Positions 8,023 through 14,348 are shown, numbered from the stretch's first letter. The stretch is DNA of 15,698 nt from JBOHHM01 sp050725495 (GCA_050725495.1 JBOHHM010000271.1:1-15698), one strand, 5' to 3'. Program-made: numbers and translations. The notes: generated from the letters alone by a model not told the origin.

Positions 8023-8047
8023 CGGGAGCCAAGCTCCCGTTTTTTTT
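8023..8047 (+). terminator. Intrinsic terminator after the phosphoribosyltransferase gene
   Basis: CGGGAGC (8023-8029) and GCTCCCG (8033-8039) form a perfect 7-bp GC-rich stem with a three-base loop (or a 6-bp stem with a five-base loop), followed immediately by eight T residues (8040-8047). This is a textbook Rho-independent terminator for plus-strand transcripts coming from purA and the phosphoribosyltransferase gene. Confidence 0.93.
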
Positions 8048-8058
8048 GGTTTCGGCGC

Positions 8059-8064
8059 TACGAT
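8059..8064 (+). promoter_or_regulatory. Possible -10 element 6 nt before the metC-like start
   Basis: TACGAT lies between the terminator and the ATG at 8071, with 6 nt between hexamer and start codon. There is no Shine-Dalgarno sequence. If this is the -10 element, transcription would begin at or next to the A of ATG and give a leaderless mRNA. No clear -35 box is seen. Confidence 0.3.
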
Positions 8065-8070
8065 CGGCGC

Positions 8071-9261
8071 ATGGCCAAGCTTTCGACTGAACTGATCCAC
8101 CATCCCTACACGCCGCCCGGCGGTTTTGCCGCACCGCAGCCTGGCGTCTTCAAGGCCTCCACCGTCATCTTCCCCAATGTCGCTGCCATGCGCAGCCGCG
8201 ACTGGAAGCACAAGACCGGTTATTCCTATGGCCTGCTCGGCACCCCCACCACGTTCTTGCTCGAAGAGCGACTGTGCGCGCTCGAAGGGGGCCGCCAGTG
8301 CCTGCTGCTGCCCAGTGGCCTGGCCGCGATCGCCAACGTGAGCCTGGCGCTGCTCAAGACAGGCGACGAGGTGCTGCTGCCCGACAACGCCTACGGTCCC
8401 AACAAGGCGCTGGCCGCCGGTGAGCTCCAGGCCTGGGGCATTTCGCACCAACTCTATGACGCGATGAACCCGGCCGATCTGGAGCGCAAGATCAGCGCGA
8501 AAACCCGGCTGGTCTGGCTGGAAGCGCCCGGCTCGGTGACCCTGGAGTTTCCCGACCTGCCGCAGCTGGTGCGCGTCTGCCGCGCCAAGGGCGTGACGGC
8601 GGCTCTGGACAACACCTGGGGCGCCGGTTTGGCGTTCCGCCCGTTCGAGCTGGGCCCGGGGCTTGGCGTGGACATTTCTGTCCAGGCCCTGACCAAGTAC
8701 CCCAGCGGCGGCGGCGACATGCTGATGGGCAGCGTGATCACCTGCGATGAGGCCCTGCATCTGCAGATCAAGCACACCCATATGCGCATGGGCTGGGGCG
8801 TGGGGGCCAACGATGTCGAGGCGATTTTGCGCTCCCTGCCGAGCATGGGCTTGCGCTACCGGGCCCATGACAGCGCGGCCCGCGAATTGGCCCGCTGGCT
8901 GCAAGACAGGCCGGAAATCGCGCAGGTGCTGCATCCCGCCCTGGAAGGCTCGCCCGGCCATGAGCATTGGCGGGCCCTCTGCGGGCCGGCCGACAGTGCA
9001 GCCGGGCTGTTCTCGGCGGTGTTCCATGAGCGCTACAACACGACACAGGTGGACCGGTTTTGCGACAGCCTCCAGCGGTTCAAGCTCGGCTATTCCTGGG
9101 GCGGACCGATGAGCCTGGTGGTGCCCTATGACGTCGCGCTGATGCGTTCCGCGGATGTGAGGGCCTGGCCCCACAAGGGTATGCTCGTGCGGTTTTCGGT
9201 CGGTTTGGAGGCCGTCGAAGACCTGCGCGCCGATCTGGCAATCGCACTGGCGGCCCTGTGA
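8071..9261 (+). CDS. metC: PLP-dependent Cys/Met metabolism enzyme, cystathionine beta-lyase-like
   Basis: This 396-residue protein belongs to the Cys/Met metabolism PLP enzyme family. The closest role is cystathionine beta-lyase, which cleaves cystathionine to homocysteine, pyruvate and ammonia in methionine synthesis. Features in order: YSYGLLGTPT (51-60) at the cofactor-phosphate site, LPSGLAAI (80-87), EAPGSVTLEF (151-160), LDNTWGAG (179-186) with Asp180 expected to contact the PLP ring nitrogen, and TKYPSGGGD (208-216) with Lys209 as the Schiff-base lysine. GYSWGGPMSLVVP near the C-terminus resembles the substrate-carboxylate region of beta-lyases. An Arg usual in the first motif is Leu here (see findings). 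The gene stands alone after a terminator, with no Shine-Dalgarno sequence. Other members of the family, such as gamma-synthase or gamma-lyase, cannot be excluded. Confidence 0.85.
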   Translation: MAKLSTELIHHPYTPPGGFAAPQPGVFKASTVIFPNVAAMRSRDWKHKTGYSYGLLGTPTTFLLEERLCALEGGRQCLLLPSGLAAIANVSLALLKTGDEVLLPDNAYGPNKALAAGELQAWGISHQLYDAMNPADLERKISAKTRLVWLEAPGSVTLEFPDLPQLVRVCRAKGVTAALDNTWGAGLAFRPFELGPGLGVDISVQALTKYPSGGGDMLMGSVITCDEALHLQIKHTHMRMGWGVGANDVEAILRSLPSMGLRYRAHDSAARELARWLQDRPEIAQVLHPALEGSPGHEHWRALCGPADSAAGLFSAVFHERYNTTQVDRFCDSLQRFKLGYSWGGPMSLVVPYDVALMRSADVRAWPHKGMLVRFSVGLEAVEDLRADLAIALAAL

Positions 9262-9348
9262 TTTTTGCCGTTGGCGCTTGGGGGCGGGGGCGTTTATCGC
9301 GTACATTGATAGACCCGAGTCAACTCATGCACAGAAACGGAAGGCCCC

Positions 9349-9537
9349 GTGGCAACCCCCAATTACGGATATGAAAAGCGCCAGAAAGAGTTGGCCAAAA
9401 AGCGCAAGAAAGAAGAAAAGCTGAAGGCCAAGGCCGAGCGCAAAACCGGTGGTCCGGCGCAGGACGATGCCCCGCAGGAGGGCACTGAATCGGCCGAGTT
9501 GCCTGATCAGACGCCCAATACTCCCGTCCAGCCCTGA
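9349..9537 (+). CDS. Small highly basic hypothetical protein
   Basis: I do not recognise a named family. The 62-residue product begins ATPNYGYEKRQKELAKKRKK and is extremely rich in Lys and Glu up to residue 32, a pattern expected to form a charged helix. After that comes an acidic, Pro/Gln/Thr-rich tail that looks disordered. There is no signal peptide, membrane segment or Cys. The start is GTG 9349, preceded by GGAAGG at 9339-9344 with a short 4-nt spacer. A real gene is supported by the good ribosome-binding site and by my recollection that similar short proteins beginning with this NYGYEKRQKE pattern are annotated in many betaproteobacteria. It converges with mnmH, whose stop lies 140 bp away. 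The intervening stretch (9538-9677) is GC-rich and shows no clear terminator. Confidence 0.7.
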   Translation: MATPNYGYEKRQKELAKKRKKEEKLKAKAERKTGGPAQDDAPQEGTESAELPDQTPNTPVQP

Positions 9538-9677
9538 GTCTTCACCTCGGCAGCCAGCCCAGCCCCTTGGCGGGCGGGCTCAGGACATGGAGCCGGTCGG
9601 CGGCGTCAGTCGCTGCCGGGGTCTGCGGGCGAGCGCCGTCCCGCGCCCCGCCCATCCGCCAGCCGCCACCCGCTTCG

Positions 9678-10739
9678 TCATGCCGTTTCCTCGATGATTT
9701 TTTGGGCCAATCGGCTCATGGTCGTCACCGAGCGGTCTTGGACTGCTATTTTTTTTGAAGTGCCGTACTGCGCAAAGTTGCGCTGCATCGACTCGGCATA
9801 ACCTGGGTCGTAGTGCCGGGCGAGCAGCTCGCGCACCACGGCCTGGATCTGCCCGGCCTGGACCTGGTCGCGCCAGCCCTGGACCACGGCCTTGCCGCGC
9901 AGCTCGGTCAGCGCCGCAAGCCGATCGCAAAACAGCGCGGTGTCCTGCACGAAGAAGCTGTAGTCCTCCAGCAGCAGGGCGACGCGCTCGTCGTCGCTCA
10001 GCTGCAGGTCCAGGCAGGGGCTGGCGCGCATCGCGCTCATCAGCCCGTCCGGCACCGCGAGGTTGCCCACTTTCTTGCTCTCGCTCTCCACAAACACCGG
10101 GCGCGCCGGGTCAAAGCGGCGCAGCGCGTCCCATACCAGGGTGTCAAAACGCTTTTGCGAGGGCTGGGGCTGGCCCGGAATCATGCCGAGAACCGAGCTG
10201 CGGTGGCTGGCCAGCGCTTCGAGGTCCAGCACCTGCGCGCCAGTCGCCGCCAGCGCATGGAGCAGTCGCGTTTTTCCCGAGCCGGTCGGTCCGCAAACCA
10301 CCTGGTAGCGCAGCCGCTGTGCCAGCTCCGGGAGGCTGGCCAGCACCGAGCCGCGAAACGCCTTGTAGCCGCCTTCGACCACGGACACGTGAAAGCCGAT
10401 CTGGTCCAGCACCAGCGCCAGCGAGCCACTGCGCTTGCCGCCGCGCCAGCAGTAAAGCAGCGGCTGCCAGTTCTTTGGAGTGTCCAGCAACTCGCGCTCG
10501 ATGTGGCGCGCGATATTGGCGGCCACCAGGGCGGCGCCGCGCTTTTTCGCCTCGAACGGGCTGACCTGCTTGTAGAGGGTGCCGATCAGCTTGCGCTCAT
10601 CGTTGTTGAGCGAGGGCCAGTTCAGGGCGCCCGGAAGATGGTCTTCGACATACTCGCCCTCGCTGCGCGCGTCGATGATCGCGCTGAAGGCGTCGAGCTG
10701 CGCCATGGCCTGGGAGGCCGGGATGACATGCACGCTCAC
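9678..10739 (-). CDS. mnmH: tRNA 2-selenouridine synthase (SelU/MnmH)
   Basis: MnmH converts 2-thiouridine at tRNA wobble position 34 to 2-selenouridine through a geranylated intermediate, using selenophosphate. The 353-residue protein has an N-terminal rhodanese domain with IIDARSEGEYVEDHLPGALNWP (21-42) and the active-site loop CWRGGKRSGS, with Cys97 at the same number as the E. coli catalytic Cys. A P-loop GPTGSGKT (150-157) follows, then the family segment VFVESESKKVG. The GTG start at 10739 overlaps the TGA stop of the upstream esterase gene (GTGA), implying translational coupling. Length is close to the E. coli enzyme (364). selD, which supplies selenophosphate, is not in the window, so use of selenium by this organism is inferred. 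Near the C-terminus the coding sequence contains an A-rich run with a degenerate palindrome. Confidence 0.93.
   Translation of the reverse strand: MSVHVIPASQAMAQLDAFSAIIDARSEGEYVEDHLPGALNWPSLNNDERKLIGTLYKQVSPFEAKKRGAALVAANIARHIERELLDTPKNWQPLLYCWRGGKRSGSLALVLDQIGFHVSVVEGGYKAFRGSVLASLPELAQRLRYQVVCGPTGSGKTRLLHALAATGAQVLDLEALASHRSSVLGMIPGQPQPSQKRFDTLVWDALRRFDPARPVFVESESKKVGNLAVPDGLMSAMRASPCLDLQLSDDERVALLLEDYSFFVQDTALFCDRLAALTELRGKAVVQGWRDQVQAGQIQAVVRELLARHYDPGYAESMQRNFAQYGTSKKIAVQDRSVTTMSRLAQKIIEETA
9745..9761. repeat. Degenerate GCTAT-N7-ATAGC element inside mnmH
   Basis: On the minus strand the intact arm ATAGC (9749-9745) is preceded by seven A residues, and the other arm is degraded (ACTTC instead of GCTAT). 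It has the same 17-nt layout as the copies at 12989 and 15632 and encodes part of SKKIAV close to the MnmH C-terminus. It could be chance in an A-rich run. Confidence 0.3.
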
Positions 10740-11443
10740 TGGCTATGTGCCCCCAGGGGCTTCGCCCTGCCCCCCGAGGGGACGCCGCCGGTTTGAGGCG
10801 GCTCGGCACCGGCTAGCAGCTTCTTCAGTTCGGGCCAGACATTGTTCAGCATGGTCGGCTGGGCCTCTTCCTTGGGGTGAATGCGGTCGCTCTGGAACAG
10901 CTTGGTCGGATCTGCCACGTCGGCGATGCCCTTGAGGAAAAACGGCACGACAGGCACCTTGTTGGCTTTTGCCACTGTCTCAAACAGTGCGGCAAACCGG
11001 TTGGCGTAGTCGCTGCCGTAGTTGGGCGGCACCTGCATGCCGACCAGCAGCACTTTGGCGCCGGTTTTCTGGGCGGCCTGGGTCATCTGGTTCAGGTTGT
11101 CTTCGGTCATCGCCAGCGGCAGGCCGCGCAGCGCGTCGTTGGCGCCGAGCTCGATGATCACCTGGGTCGGCTGGTGCTGCGCCAGCAGGGACGCCAGGCG
11201 TGAGCGCCCGCCCGAGGTGGTTTCGCCGCTGACGCTGGCGTTGCGGACCTGGGCTGTGATCTTCTCGGCCGCCAGGCGCTGCTCCAGCAGGGCGACCCAG
11301 CCGCTGCCGCGTTTGAGGCCATACTCGGCGCTCAGGGAGTCGCCCAGGACCAGGATGGTCTTGCCAGCAGGCCTGCTTTGGGCCAGCGATGTCCCCAGAG
11401 ACAGGCCAGCCGCCGCGCTCACGATAAAGTGTCGTCGATCCAA
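10736..11443 (-). CDS. tesA: SGNH-family esterase / lysophospholipase L1-like (TesA/arylesterase type)
   Basis: The 235-residue protein is a GDSL/SGNH hydrolase of the TesA type, which cleaves acyl-thioesters, lysophospholipids or aryl esters, normally in the periplasm. Motifs: GDSLS (34-38) with nucleophile Ser36, block II Gly73 in NASVSGE, GAND (100-103) with Asn102, and SDRIHP (185-190) with Asp186 and His189. Residues 1-22 form a signal peptide starting with DRRHFI and a hydrophobic stretch ending SLAQS, which resembles a Tat signal. The start is TTG at 11443, with AAAGG at 11457-11453; no ATG fits in frame nearby. The tail after residue 211 is unconserved and encoded by a GC-rich repeat. 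The stop overlaps the mnmH start. The gene is divergent from the ybbA-like gene, as tesA and ybbA are in E. coli. Confidence 0.9.
   Translation of the reverse strand: MDRRHFIVSAAAGLSLGTSLAQSRPAGKTILVLGDSLSAEYGLKRGSGWVALLEQRLAAEKITAQVRNASVSGETTSGGRSRLASLLAQHQPTQVIIELGANDALRGLPLAMTEDNLNQMTQAAQKTGAKVLLVGMQVPPNYGSDYANRFAALFETVAKANKVPVVPFFLKGIADVADPTKLFQSDRIHPKEEAQPTMLNNVWPELKKLLAGAEPPQTGGVPSGGRAKPLGAHSQ
10767..10781 (+). repeat. 15-nt GC-rich repeat, copy 1 (tesA 3' end)
   Basis: CTGCCCCCCGAGGGG occurs exactly here and at 11489-11503 in the same orientation. It lies within a larger C/G-rich stretch (about 10749-10800) that also contains CCCCCAGGGG and GGTTTGAGGCGGCTCGG. On the minus strand it encodes part of the unconserved C-terminal tail of the esterase. 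Confidence 0.7.
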
Positions 11444-11458
11444 AACACAGAACCTTTC

Positions 11459-12202
11459 ATGTCCGAAACTGTTGACCCCCACGCTACGCTGCCCCCCGAG
11501 GGGGCCTTCGCCGCCGAACCCATTATTGCCGTGGAGCAGGTCTTCAAGTCCGTGACCGACTCCACCGGCACGCTCGACATTTTGCGCGATATTGACTTCG
11601 CGCTGGCGCCCCGGGAAACCGCCGCGATCGTCGGCGCTTCCGGCTCGGGCAAGAGCACGCTGCTGTCCATCATTGCCGGTCTGGACACGCCCACCAAGGG
11701 AACGGTGCGGCTGGCCGGCCAGGACTTGTTTGCCATCGACGAAGACGAGCGCGCCGCGCTGCGGGCTCGCAAAGTCGGCTTTGTGTTTCAGAGCTTTCAG
11801 CTCATGGGCAACCTGACGGCGCTGGAAAACGTGATGCTGCCGCTGGAGCTGGCCGGCCGCCGCGACTCGCGCCGAGCCGCCACCGAGATGCTGGCCCGCG
11901 TGGGCCTGTCGCAGCGGCTGGGCCACTACCCCAAGGTGTTGTCCGGCGGCGAGCAGCAGCGCGTGGCGCTGGCCCGCGCCTTTGTCGTGCAGCCGGCCGT
12001 GCTGCTGGCCGACGAGCCCACCGGCAGCCTGGACTTTGCCACCGGCGAGAAGGTCATGGCGCTGATGTTCGAGCTCAACCGCGAACTCGGCACGACCCTG
12101 GTGCTGGTCACGCACGACAGCGCGATTGCGGCGCGCTGCGAGCGGCGCATCACCATCGATGCGGGGCGCATTGCCGCCCACGACTGGGCGCCCATAGACT
12201 GA
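11459..12202 (+). CDS. ybbA: ABC transporter ATP-binding protein (YbbA/LolD-like)
   Basis: The 247-residue protein is a complete ABC ATPase of the MacB/LolD/YbbA group, which powers FtsX-type permeases. Walker A GASGSGKST (59-67), Q-loop Gln111 in VFQSFQLM, signature LSGGEQQR (161-168), Walker B VLLADEP (181-187) with catalytic Glu186, D-loop GSLD, and switch His219 are all present. The start at ATG 11459 lacks a good Shine-Dalgarno sequence. The first 20 residues are Pro/Ala/Glu rich and partly encoded by a GC-rich repeat. The start codon is 15 bp from that of the divergent esterase gene, so promoters must overlap the neighbouring coding regions. In E. coli a permease gene (ybbP) follows; here rlmB follows directly, so the membrane partner must be elsewhere or fail to exist. 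Confidence 0.92.
   Translation: MSETVDPHATLPPEGAFAAEPIIAVEQVFKSVTDSTGTLDILRDIDFALAPRETAAIVGASGSGKSTLLSIIAGLDTPTKGTVRLAGQDLFAIDEDERAALRARKVGFVFQSFQLMGNLTALENVMLPLELAGRRDSRRAATEMLARVGLSQRLGHYPKVLSGGEQQRVALARAFVVQPAVLLADEPTGSLDFATGEKVMALMFELNRELGTTLVLVTHDSAIAARCERRITIDAGRIAAHDWAPID
11489..11503 (+). repeat. 15-nt GC-rich repeat, copy 2 (ybbA 5' end)
   Basis: This is the second exact copy of CTGCCCCCCGAGGGG, located in codons 11-15 of the ybbA-like gene, where it contributes LPPEG to the unconserved N-terminus. It is followed by CCTTCGCCGCC, while copy 1 is preceded by CTTCGCC. The core is nearly palindromic (CCCC to GGGG). Confidence 0.7.
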
Positions 12203-12219
12203 GCGTCGATAATCGACGC
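12203..12219 (+). promoter_or_regulatory. Perfect palindrome with embedded -10-like box abutting the rlmB start
   Basis: GCGTCGAT (12203-12210), a central A, and ATCGACGC (12212-12219) form a perfect inverted repeat that fills the whole gap between the ybbA stop (12200-12202) and the rlmB ATG (12220). It contains GATAAT (12208-12213), five of six matches to a -10 box, 6 nt before the ATG. It may be a promoter for a leaderless mRNA, an operator, or an RNA hairpin affecting rlmB translation. Confidence 0.5.
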
Positions 12220-12966
12220 ATGTCTTCCCCCAAAGTCCTGTTCGGCTTTCATGCCGTGGGCGTGCGCCTGAAAACCGCGCCGCAGTCCATCATCGAAATC
12301 TATTACGAGCCGACGCGCCGCGACGCGCGCATGCGGCAGTTCCTGGAGCGTGCCAACGAGGCCGGCGCGCGCCTGATCGAAGCCGACGGCCTGCGCCTGT
12401 CCAAGCTGGCCGGCAGCCATGGCCACCAGGGTGTGGCCGCGCGGGTGCAGGCGCTGGCTCCCGCGCGCTCACTGGACGACCTGCTCGATCAGCTTGCATC
12501 GGGCAGCGGCGAGCCGCCCCTGTTGCTGGTGCTCGATGGCGTGACCGACCCGCACAACCTGGGTGCCTGCCTGCGCGTGGCCGACGGCGCGGGCGCGCAC
12601 GCCGTGATCGCGCCCAAGGACCATGCGGTGGGCCTCAACGCCACCGTGGCCAAGGTGGCCAGCGGCGCGGCCGAGACCATGCCCTATTTCATGGTGACCA
12701 ATCTGGCGCGCACGCTGGGCGAGCTCAAGGAGCGCAATATCTGGTGCGTAGGCACCAGCGACGACGCGCCCAAAACGGTCTACCAGGCCGACCTCAAGGG
12801 GCCGGTGGCCCTGGTGCTGGGCGCCGAAGGCCCGGGCATGCGCCAGCTCACACGCAAGACCTGCGACGAGCTGGTCAGCATCCCGATGCGCGGCGCGGTG
12901 GAGAGCCTCAACGTCTCGGTGGCCAGCGGCATCTGCCTGTACGAAGCCTTCCGTCAGCGCAGCTGA
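12220..12966 (+). CDS. rlmB: 23S rRNA (guanosine-2'-O-)-methyltransferase RlmB
   Basis: RlmB methylates the ribose of G2251 in the peptidyl-transferase-site P loop of 23S rRNA, using S-adenosylmethionine. The 248-residue protein has the N-terminal L30e-like substrate-binding domain (about 1-80; LFGFHAVG and GSHGHQGVAARV). The SPOUT/TrmH catalytic domain follows with its three knot motifs: DGVTDPHNLGACLR (106-119), LVLGAEGPGMR (198-208), and IPMRGAVESLNVSVASGICLYE (221-242). The length matches E. coli RlmB (243). The start at ATG 12220 has no Shine-Dalgarno sequence and is immediately preceded by a perfect palindrome. It lies 17 bp after the ABC ATPase stop and could be read with it or from its own promoter. 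Paralogues such as TrmH are less likely, given the L30e domain. Confidence 0.94.
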   Translation: MSSPKVLFGFHAVGVRLKTAPQSIIEIYYEPTRRDARMRQFLERANEAGARLIEADGLRLSKLAGSHGHQGVAARVQALAPARSLDDLLDQLASGSGEPPLLLVLDGVTDPHNLGACLRVADGAGAHAVIAPKDHAVGLNATVAKVASGAAETMPYFMVTNLARTLGELKERNIWCVGTSDDAPKTVYQADLKGPVALVLGAEGPGMRQLTRKTCDELVSIPMRGAVESLNVSVASGICLYEAFRQRS

Positions 12967-12982
12967 GGATGGAGTGAATCCC

Positions 12983-13339
12983 ATGTTTGCTATGACATTG
13001 ATAGCGAGACGCGCCTGTTTCATGGGGGCCGCAGCCGTTTTTCTTCTTGCGGCCTGCACCCAGGAGCAGCAGAACAAGATCAGCCGCGACATCCAGAACT
13101 GGACCGGCACCAACGGCGTGCTCGAGGTCTATGCGGGCGACAAGCTGGTGCGCCGCTTTTTGAAGATCAACAAGCTCAGCACCGCCCTGGGCACCGATGA
13201 CGGCAAGCCCCGCGCCTACCGCTACGGCTACGGCGTGCTCGACGAAAACCTGAATCTGGTCGCCGATCCGGGCGAGAAAAAGCTCTACTTCGAGATCAGC
13301 GACCACACGAACTACGTGTTCTTCGACAACCCGCGCTGA
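12983..13339 (+). CDS. Putative small outer-membrane-type lipoprotein, unknown function
   Basis: No named family was recognised. The 118-residue product has a basic start (residues 7-10), a hydrophobic core and a lipobox LAAC (22-25), so Cys25 is the likely lipidation site. Thr-Gln follows the Cys, not Asp, which points to transfer to the outer membrane. The mature part (about 94 residues) is hydrophilic, with segments VLEVYAGDKLVRRFLKINKL and YRYGYGVLDENLNLVADPGEKKLYFEI that suggest a small beta-rich domain, and no catalytic motif. The ATG at 12983 has GGAG at 12971-12974 with an 8-nt spacer; a GTG at 12974 would add three residues. It sits 16 bp after rlmB, so co-transcription is likely, and converges with the aldo/keto reductase gene 10 bp away. 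Confidence 0.85.
   Translation: MFAMTLIARRACFMGAAAVFLLAACTQEQQNKISRDIQNWTGTNGVLEVYAGDKLVRRFLKINKLSTALGTDDGKPRAYRYGYGVLDENLNLVADPGEKKLYFEISDHTNYVFFDNPR
12989..13005. repeat. GCTAT-N7-ATAGC palindromic element in the lipoprotein signal sequence
   Basis: GCTAT (12989-12993), GACATTG, ATAGC (13001-13005). It has the same arms and same 17-nt length as the element at 15632-15648. It is read as codons GCT ATG ACA TTG ATA GCG, giving AMTLIA at the front of the signal peptide. Confidence 0.6.
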
Positions 13340-13349
13340 GATTTGAGCT

Positions 13350-14300
13350 TCAGGCGCTGGCCTGGTCGAGCAAGGCGATGGCCTCGGCGTCCAGCCTGAT
13401 CCGGGTCGCGCCCGCCAGTTCATGCAGCTGCTGCAGCGAGGTGGCGCTGGCAATCGGCGCGGTCACGCTGGGCCGCGCCATCTGCCAGGCCAGCGCCACC
13501 TGGCCGGGCTTGGCGTCGACGCGAGCCGCCACCTCGTCAAGCGCCGCCAGGATGCGCAGGCCGCGCTCATTGAGGTATTTGGCGGTGGTGGTCTTGCCGC
13601 GCGCGCTCTTGGCAGCGTCGGCGGCGCTGCGGTACTTGCCGGTCAGGAAGCCCGCCGCCAGTGCGTAGAAATTGATCACGCCGACATCGTGTTTGACGCA
13701 CAGCGGTTCCAGCTCGTCCTCAAACACCGCGCGGTCGTACAGGTTGTACAGCGGCTGCAGGCTCTCATAGCGCGGCAGTCCGTGCTTCTCGCTGACCTGC
13801 AGCGCCTGCGCCAGGCGCGGCGCGCTGTAGTTGGAGGCGCCGATGGCGCGCACCTTGCCGGCGCGGATCAGGTCGCCGTAAGCGCCCAGCGTGTCTTCCA
13901 GCGGGATATCGGCATCGTCGTCGTGGGACTGGTAAAGGTCGATGTAGTCCGTCTGCAGGCGGCGCAGCGAGTCATCCACGGCCTGTCGGATGTAGGCCGG
14001 CTTGAGGCCCAGCTTGCCCTCGCCCATGTCCTTGCCGACCTTGGTGGCCAGCACGACGCGATGGCGCTTGCCGCTGCGCTTGAACCACTTGCCAAGGATG
14101 GTTTCCGATTCGCCGCCTTGGTGCCCCGGCACCCAGCGGGAATAGACATCGGCCGTGTCGACGAAATCGAGGCCCGCATCGACCCAGGCATCGAGCAGTG
14201 AGAACGAGGTGGCCTCGTCGGCCGTCCAGCCGAAGACGTTGCCGCCAAAAGCCAGGGGAGACACTTGCAGGCCGGAGCGGCCCAATGGACGCTTGTTCAT
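13350..14300 (-). CDS. Aldo/keto reductase
   Basis: This 316-residue NADPH-type oxidoreductase has the aldo/keto reductase TIM-barrel fold. The catalytic tetrad is Asp48 and Tyr53 (FVDTADVYSRW), Lys87 (VLATKVGK) and His126 (DLYQSHDDD). Other family segments are RPLGRSGLQVSPLAFGGN at the start, GAYGDLIRAGKVRAIGASNYS (139-159), and the C-terminal cofactor region VTAPIASATSLQQL (279-292). It resembles the voltage-gated potassium channel beta/YajO-type reductases, but its substrate cannot be read from the sequence. The start at 14300 is firm: GGAGGA lies 7 nt upstream on the minus strand, the best ribosome-binding site in the window. It is separated by 105 bp from the upstream chromate-transporter gene, so it may have its own promoter; a 19-nt inverted repeat lies in that gap. 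Confidence 0.93.
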   Translation of the reverse strand: MNKRPLGRSGLQVSPLAFGGNVFGWTADEATSFSLLDAWVDAGLDFVDTADVYSRWVPGHQGGESETILGKWFKRSGKRHRVVLATKVGKDMGEGKLGLKPAYIRQAVDDSLRRLQTDYIDLYQSHDDDADIPLEDTLGAYGDLIRAGKVRAIGASNYSAPRLAQALQVSEKHGLPRYESLQPLYNLYDRAVFEDELEPLCVKHDVGVINFYALAAGFLTGKYRSAADAAKSARGKTTTAKYLNERGLRILAALDEVAARVDAKPGQVALAWQMARPSVTAPIASATSLQQLHELAGATRIRLDAEAIALLDQASA

Positions 14301-14348
14301 GTCAGCTTCCTCCGAAGTCACGGGTTGGAGACAAGGTGATGGTTGCGA

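Noticed and set aside
7948..9306. 452-codon minus-strand frame opposite the metC-like gene
   Set aside because: Antisense shadow; it also runs through the intrinsic terminator and the intergenic region.
9538..9677. Possible bidirectional terminator between the Lys-rich gene and mnmH
   Set aside because: The CCC/GGG-rich stretch pairs only with several bulges and no T-run is present on either strand.
9813..10796. 327-codon plus-strand frame opposite mnmH
   Set aside because: Shadow of mnmH, whose rhodanese loop and P-loop are both intact on the minus strand.
11444..12181. Long N-terminal extension of the esterase frame into the ybbA gene on the opposite strand
   Set aside because: The signal peptide starts at the TTG at 11443 and the extension has antisense-type composition with no similarity to esterases.
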